Assembly: GCA_002358875.1 (NCBI GenBank)
Contig: DEPS01000079.1
Coordinates: forward strand, 1-9,656
Origin: Lachnospiraceae bacterium UBA3386
Lineage (GTDB): Bacteria > Bacillota > Clostridia > Lachnospirales > Lachnospiraceae
DNA length: 9,656 nt
Direction: 5' to 3'
Position 1 is the stretch's first letter; the number at the start of each line of letters is the position of its first letter. Shown here piece after piece: positions 5,879 to 9,656 of this stretch. The position numbers were made by a program, and so were the translations under genes. A model generated the notes under the pieces. It was given only the letters and a program-made list of their open reading frames with translations. It did no database searches and was not told where the DNA came from.

Positions 5879-7240
5879 ATGGAAAAGAGAACGATCAGCG
5901 TGATGGTGGGAAAGGGATCGTTAAACCACAACAGCAGGGTCTTCTACGCAGAAAACGTTGACCCATCCCGAAGCTGCCAGAACATAGAATACTGCAATGA
6001 GAAATTGAGGGATGTCTATCACGAATTGTTTGATGATGCCCTGGCCAGGTACAATGCGAAAAAGAAACGATCAGACCGGATGATCGCAGATTACTATGAA
6101 AAGATACGATCCGGCAGGCAGGAAAAACTTTTTCATGAGCTGGTGATTCAGATCGGCAGCAGGGATACCTGCGGATCGGGGACGGAAGACGGAGATTTTG
6201 CCGCCAAGCTGCTGGACGAATACATGAAGGGGTTCAGGAAGAGGAATCCCACACTTCGGGTGTTTTCCGCCCATCTGCATATGGACGAGGCTACTCCTCA
6301 TCTTCATATCGACTTTGTGCCATATACAACCGAGAGCAAACGGGGGCTGGATACGAGAGTTTCATTGAAAAAGGCCCTGGAAGCTCTGGGATTCAAGGGC
6401 GGCACCCGCGGTGATACAGAGTGGGATCAGTGGGCAAACGCGGAGAAGGAAAGCCTCGCGCAGATCATGCAGGCGCACGGGGTGGAATGGGAGAAGAAGG
6501 GAACCCATGAGGAGCACTTATCTGTTCTTGAATACAAGAAGAAGGAAAGGGCCAAGGAAGTCGAGGCTCTGGAAAAAAAGCAGGCAAATATCGATGCTAC
6601 AGTGAAATTCCAGATCGAGGCTTCCTCACAGCTGCGGATGGAACTTGTACAGGCAAATAAGGAGCTTGCGGACGTCCGCAGGGAGGCATCAGCTGCGCGG
6701 AATGAAAAAGAAGACGCGCTGAATGCCGCTGCCGTGGCGATGAAGGAAGCGGAAGAAGCGGAGGAACTCAGAGAAAAAAGGCAGGAACAGGCCAACAGGC
6801 TGAATTCGTACATCAGCGATTTTGAAAGAAATGTTCATGAGTACGATGAATTAAAGAAATGGCAGCTTCCGGAGCCTGATTTCCTCATGGCGGCCAAAAC
6901 GTATCGTGATAAGAAAGCGCTTCCCCTCGTCAACAAGCTCAAAAACGTGATCAAGAATTTGACTCTGCGGCTGATAGAAGCTCTCAGAACCAACGAACAG
7001 CTGCAACAGCGTCTGAAGCGAAGCGAACACAGGGCAGACGGCCTTAGAGACCGTGTCAGTTGTCTGGAAGAGAGGAACGAAGCGCTGGTTGAGAGGACGC
7101 AGGCACTTGGCCTGCTGGAACGTGCCGTAGGGGAGAGCCAGGTGAACAGGATCGCCCGTGAACAAAGGCAGCGGGAGGAGTGGGAAGCAAGTCAGAGAAA
7201 GAAACAGAGACAGAAGGGAAAGCAGGGATGGGCACTGTGA
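5879..7240 (+). CDS. MOBV (Mob/Pre family) relaxase
   Basis: This 453-residue relaxase would nick oriT and lead the single strand into a recipient. The N-terminal catalytic domain (about residues 1-200) aligns by eye with MobM of pMV158: NHNSRVF holds His17, matching the MobM nucleophile His22; VDPSR matches its INPSR; and HMDEATPHLH (134-143) is the HxDExTPHxH metal-binding motif, with His134, His141 and His143 present. After it come two coiled-coil stretches (about 218-325 and 362-420, rich in E, K, A and R heptads), a common oligomerisation tail in this family, and a basic C-terminus. GGGAG lies 4 bp before the ATG, a rather short spacing. The gene follows the oriT candidate and ends 94 bp before the methyltransferase. 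All catalytic residues look intact. No coupling protein or mating-channel gene is seen, so it would need a helper element. Confidence 0.93.
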   Translation: MEKRTISVMVGKGSLNHNSRVFYAENVDPSRSCQNIEYCNEKLRDVYHELFDDALARYNAKKKRSDRMIADYYEKIRSGRQEKLFHELVIQIGSRDTCGSGTEDGDFAAKLLDEYMKGFRKRNPTLRVFSAHLHMDEATPHLHIDFVPYTTESKRGLDTRVSLKKALEALGFKGGTRGDTEWDQWANAEKESLAQIMQAHGVEWEKKGTHEEHLSVLEYKKKERAKEVEALEKKQANIDATVKFQIEASSQLRMELVQANKELADVRREASAARNEKEDALNAAAVAMKEAEEAEELREKRQEQANRLNSYISDFERNVHEYDELKKWQLPEPDFLMAAKTYRDKKALPLVNKLKNVIKNLTLRLIEALRTNEQLQQRLKRSEHRADGLRDRVSCLEERNEALVERTQALGLLERAVGESQVNRIAREQRQREEWEASQRKKQRQKGKQGWAL

Positions 7241-7249
7241 AGAAGGCGT

Positions 7250-7278
7250 TTGATGAATCATATAGTGCGTGATATACT
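7250..7278 (+). promoter_or_regulatory. Extended -10 promoter for the restriction-modification operon
   Basis: TTGATG (7250-7255) and TATACT (7273-7278) are 17 bp apart, and TG at 7270-7271 makes an extended -10. It lies between the relaxase stop and the methyltransferase start, so the RM genes can be expressed independently of the mob operon, as a methyltransferase must be. No control-protein (C) gene or C-box was seen. Confidence 0.6.
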
Positions 7279-7334
7279 AACGGGTACAGGTTTTGAAAAA
7301 TTAGACACAAATCAGGAAATGCAGGAATATAAGA

Positions 7335-8831
7335 ATGCTGAGACATATCATCAACGAAACTTCAAAGTTTCTGGAGCAGATGCCCAAGAGCAGGCGCAAG
7401 AAGAAGGGACAGTTTTTTACGTCCCTGGAAACTGCGGTGTTCATGGCGGGTATGTTCGATATGGATAATCTGCCTGACAAGGTGGAAATCCTGGATCCCG
7501 GAACGGGCACGGGAATCCTTTCGGCAGCGATGATCGAACGGCTCTTTTCAATGGAGAAGAAACGCACCGTCCATCTGACATGTTATGAGACAGATGAAGA
7601 AGTGCTGCCGGTACTGAAGAGAAATCTCGAATATATCGCGTCCAGGACAGGGGATGCGTTTTCCTATGATATTAAGGAAGAAGATTACATCCTTTCTCAG
7701 CAAAATGATTTTAATGGGATGCAGTCTGCCGCCGCACAGATTTCCAAATACGACCTGATTATCGGAAATCCCCCGTATCTGCGTGTCATGCGTGACAATC
7801 CCGCGGCACTGGCTATGCCGAAAGTGGTGCATGGAGCGCCGAATCTCTATTTTCTCTTCGCGGCGATGTCGCTGTTTAATCTCCGGGATCAGGCGGAGAT
7901 GGTTTATATCATTCCCAGAAGCTGGACTTCAGGGGCATATTTCAAGGCATTCAGGCAGTATTTTCTGGGAGAGGGCAAACTGTTCCACATCCATCTGTTT
8001 GTGAGCAGGGACAAGGTGTTCAGCGCGGAAGAGGTTCTGCAGGAGACCATGATCGTCAAGCTGAAAAAGACGAAGAGCAGTCCTGCCTCGGTTAAAATCA
8101 CCTCCAGCCAGAGCAACAGCGATTTCAACAGGATATCGGAATTGACGGTTCCCTATTCATCTGTTGTCTCGGGGAAGGATTTGTATGTCTATCTCCCCAC
8201 CTGCAAAGAAGATATTGACGTGATCCGGAAAATCAATACGTTTCAGAAGACGCTCCCTGAGGAAGGGATGCGGATGCGGACGGGGATCGTTGTCGATTTC
8301 CGCCAGTGGGATGACCTCAGGAAAGAACCGGGCGAGCATGTCCTTCCGCTTTTCTACAGCCAGCATATTCGGAACGGGAGGGTAAACCACCAGCCATCAG
8401 GAAAGGAATATGACTGGATCGTTGACGCAAAACCTGGACTGATTCAGAAAAACAAGAATTACGTGTTTTGCAAGCGGTTCACAGCGAAGGAAGAACACCG
8501 ACGGCTTCAGTGCGGGGTATATCTTCCGGGAGATTTCCGTGAATATGATTTCATTGGAACCCAGAACAAGATCAATTACGTTGACAGGACAGACGGGGCG
8601 GAGATGGATCTCTCCACAACTTATGGTGTATATGCCTTGTTAAATTCAACATTGTTTGACATGTATTACCGCATCCTGAACGGAAGCACGCAGGTAAACA
8701 GTACAGAGATCAACAGTATTCCGGTGCCTCCGTCCAGCACGATTGCGAGAATCGGGGAAAGGGTGATGGCTTCCAACGACCTGTCCACCGATAACTGCGA
8801 TAAGATCCTCAGGGAGGTGGCGTATGGATAA
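7335..8831 (+). CDS. Type II N6-adenine DNA methyltransferase, BsuBI/PstI family
   Basis: This 498-residue enzyme transfers a methyl group from S-adenosylmethionine to adenine in the cognate restriction site. Motifs appear in gamma-class order: motif X GQFFTS (25-30), motif I DPGTGTG (54-60, SAM binding), and catalytic motif IV NPPY (145-148). Motif I to IV is followed by a long C-terminal target recognition region (about 200-480) with LNSTLFDMYYR near 435-445. Length matches BsuBI/PstI methyltransferases of about 500 residues. The ribosome binding site is weak (AGGA 10 bp before the ATG). Its stop overlaps the nuclease start by 8 nt (ATGGATAA), so methylase is made first and the nuclease follows by coupling. 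The family partner downstream makes CTGCAG the expected target, but specificity can drift and is not read from sequence alone. Confidence 0.9.
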   Translation: MLRHIINETSKFLEQMPKSRRKKKGQFFTSLETAVFMAGMFDMDNLPDKVEILDPGTGTGILSAAMIERLFSMEKKRTVHLTCYETDEEVLPVLKRNLEYIASRTGDAFSYDIKEEDYILSQQNDFNGMQSAAAQISKYDLIIGNPPYLRVMRDNPAALAMPKVVHGAPNLYFLFAAMSLFNLRDQAEMVYIIPRSWTSGAYFKAFRQYFLGEGKLFHIHLFVSRDKVFSAEEVLQETMIVKLKKTKSSPASVKITSSQSNSDFNRISELTVPYSSVVSGKDLYVYLPTCKEDIDVIRKINTFQKTLPEEGMRMRTGIVVDFRQWDDLRKEPGEHVLPLFYSQHIRNGRVNHQPSGKEYDWIVDAKPGLIQKNKNYVFCKRFTAKEEHRRLQCGVYLPGDFREYDFIGTQNKINYVDRTDGAEMDLSTTYGVYALLNSTLFDMYYRILNGSTQVNSTEINSIPVPPSSTIARIGERVMASNDLSTDNCDKILREVAYG

Positions 8832-9656
8832 CAGCGGACGGAAAATCGAGGAGATCCGCAGGTTCCTTGCGGGTGTCGGAATGCCCAGGGCCCAGCAGGC
8901 GGATATTTGCTGTCTGACCATGCTTGCCCTGGCGGGCATTGCTCCGGAAACAAAATGGGCAAACGCGACCAACAACTGGATCGGAATCCATGAAATCATT
9001 GTGTTTTCAAATGAGAAATACGGTACAACGTATGCAGAAAACACAAGGGAGAATGTAAGAAAGCAGGCATTGCATCATTTTCGCAATGCGGCATTGATCG
9101 AAGACAATGGCGCGGCGACAAACAGCCCGAACTATCGCTATCGAATCACAGATGAAACTCTGGGGATGATACAGGCAATCGGGACAGAATGGGAATCGGA
9201 CAGGCTCCAGAGGTTCCTGGCGTACCACGCCCGCCTGATCGACAAGTATGCATCGCTAAAGAAGATGACGATGATGCCTGTCAGGATCAATGGGGCAGAC
9301 TTCGAATTTTCTCCCGGGAAGCACAATGAATTGCAGAAAGCAATCATTGAGGAATTTGCTCCCCGCTTTGCACCGGGAGCGGAGTGCCTGTATGTGGGCG
9401 ATACGATCCAAAAGGATCTTGTGAAGAATACAGAGAGGCTGACACAGCTTGGATTTGCGATCACTCTCCACGATAAAATGCCGGATGTGGTGCTGTACAG
9501 GGAGGATAAGGACTGGATCTATTTTATCGAAGCTGTAACGTCGGTAGGCCCTATGGATCCGAAGAGGATTTTGGAAATTACCGAAATGACAAGAGGCGTA
9601 AAAGCAGGGAAGATCTATGTGACGGCATTTCCTGATTTCCAGACCTATAAGAAATT
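8824..9656 (+). CDS. Type II restriction endonuclease, BsuBI/PstI family (3' truncated by window)
   Basis: The frame opens at ATG 8824, overlapping the methyltransferase stop, and runs to the window edge without a stop: 277 complete codons of an expected 310-330. The N-terminal half (about 1-130) is helical and HTH-like; the C-terminal half is the BsuBI_PstI_RE nuclease domain, seen as SPGKHNELQKAIIEEFAPRF (about 163-182), LYVGDT, then MPDVVLY (Asp221) and FIEAVTSVGPM (Glu236), and KIYVTAFPDF near the edge. These D and E-x-V residues fit the PD-(D/E)xK-like catalytic core of the family, with the usual Lys position not obvious. It would cut unmethylated sites in incoming DNA. The missing end lies past 9656, so completeness cannot be judged, but no frameshift or stop is present so far. 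Confidence 0.9.
   Translation, partial: MDNSGRKIEEIRRFLAGVGMPRAQQADICCLTMLALAGIAPETKWANATNNWIGIHEIIVFSNEKYGTTYAENTRENVRKQALHHFRNAALIEDNGAATNSPNYRYRITDETLGMIQAIGTEWESDRLQRFLAYHARLIDKYASLKKMTMMPVRINGADFEFSPGKHNELQKAIIEEFAPRFAPGAECLYVGDTIQKDLVKNTERLTQLGFAITLHDKMPDVVLYREDKDWIYFIEAVTSVGPMDPKRILEITEMTRGVKAGKIYVTAFPDFQTYKK

Noticed and set aside
5857..5961. 34-codon frame (ATG 5857) overlapping the relaxase start
   Set aside because: A weak ribosome binding site and a highly basic, low-complexity product; at most a leader peptide, which the sequence alone cannot show.
7250..7468. 72-codon frame starting with TTG before the methyltransferase
   Set aside because: It begins inside the likely -35 box, lacks a ribosome binding site and overlaps the methyltransferase for most of its length. 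It is not a C-protein: no HTH is visible.
1..9656. CRISPR array, tRNA or rRNA gene, insertion sequence ends
   Set aside because: No spaced long direct repeats, cloverleaf-like sequence, rRNA-like sequence or transposase gene were seen on either strand.

Overview
The window most likely comes from a Clostridia-type Firmicute, probably a Lachnospiraceae-like gut anaerobe. This is inferred from strong AGGAGG-type ribosome binding sites, mid-range GC with an AT-rich control region, and protein families typical of integrative elements in that group. No rRNA, tRNA or CRISPR array was seen to fix the taxon.

Layout. Positions 1-379 hold the 3' end of a GntR/FCD-type regulator, probably host chromosome. 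Positions 380-777 are non-coding and carry an interrupted palindrome and two sets of short direct repeats, each phased at 11 bp; this looks like the end (att region) of an integrated element. A terminator (778-819) follows, then a minus-strand XRE regulator (895-1359). An AT-rich divergent control region with a good promoter (1631-1660) comes next. From 1737 every gene reads on the plus strand: an excisionase-like HTH protein, a tyrosine integrase, a ribbon-helix-helix MobC-like accessory protein, a small GTG-started ORF and an SF3 helicase/primase-like replication protein, all overlapping or closely coupled. A 519-bp gap (5360-5878) is rich in inverted repeats and is the best candidate for oriT. 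It is followed by a MOBV (Mob/Pre) relaxase. The window ends in a Type II restriction-modification pair of the BsuBI/PstI family: a complete adenine methyltransferase and a nuclease cut off by the window edge.

How it works together. Integrase and Xis-like protein would insert and excise the element. The SF3 helicase protein would let the excised circle replicate or unwind. MobC-like protein, oriT and MOBV relaxase would let it be mobilised by a helper conjugative element, since no type IV secretion genes are seen here. The XRE protein probably controls the divergent promoter. The restriction-modification system is cargo that could protect the host from phage and also stabilise the element by post-segregational killing. 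The whole reads as an integrative and mobilisable element (IME) carrying a PstI-like system. The component families are known. The less explained parts are the structured oriT-like gap, the small ORFs, and the helicase N-terminus, which resembles a TOPRIM domain without its acidic residues.
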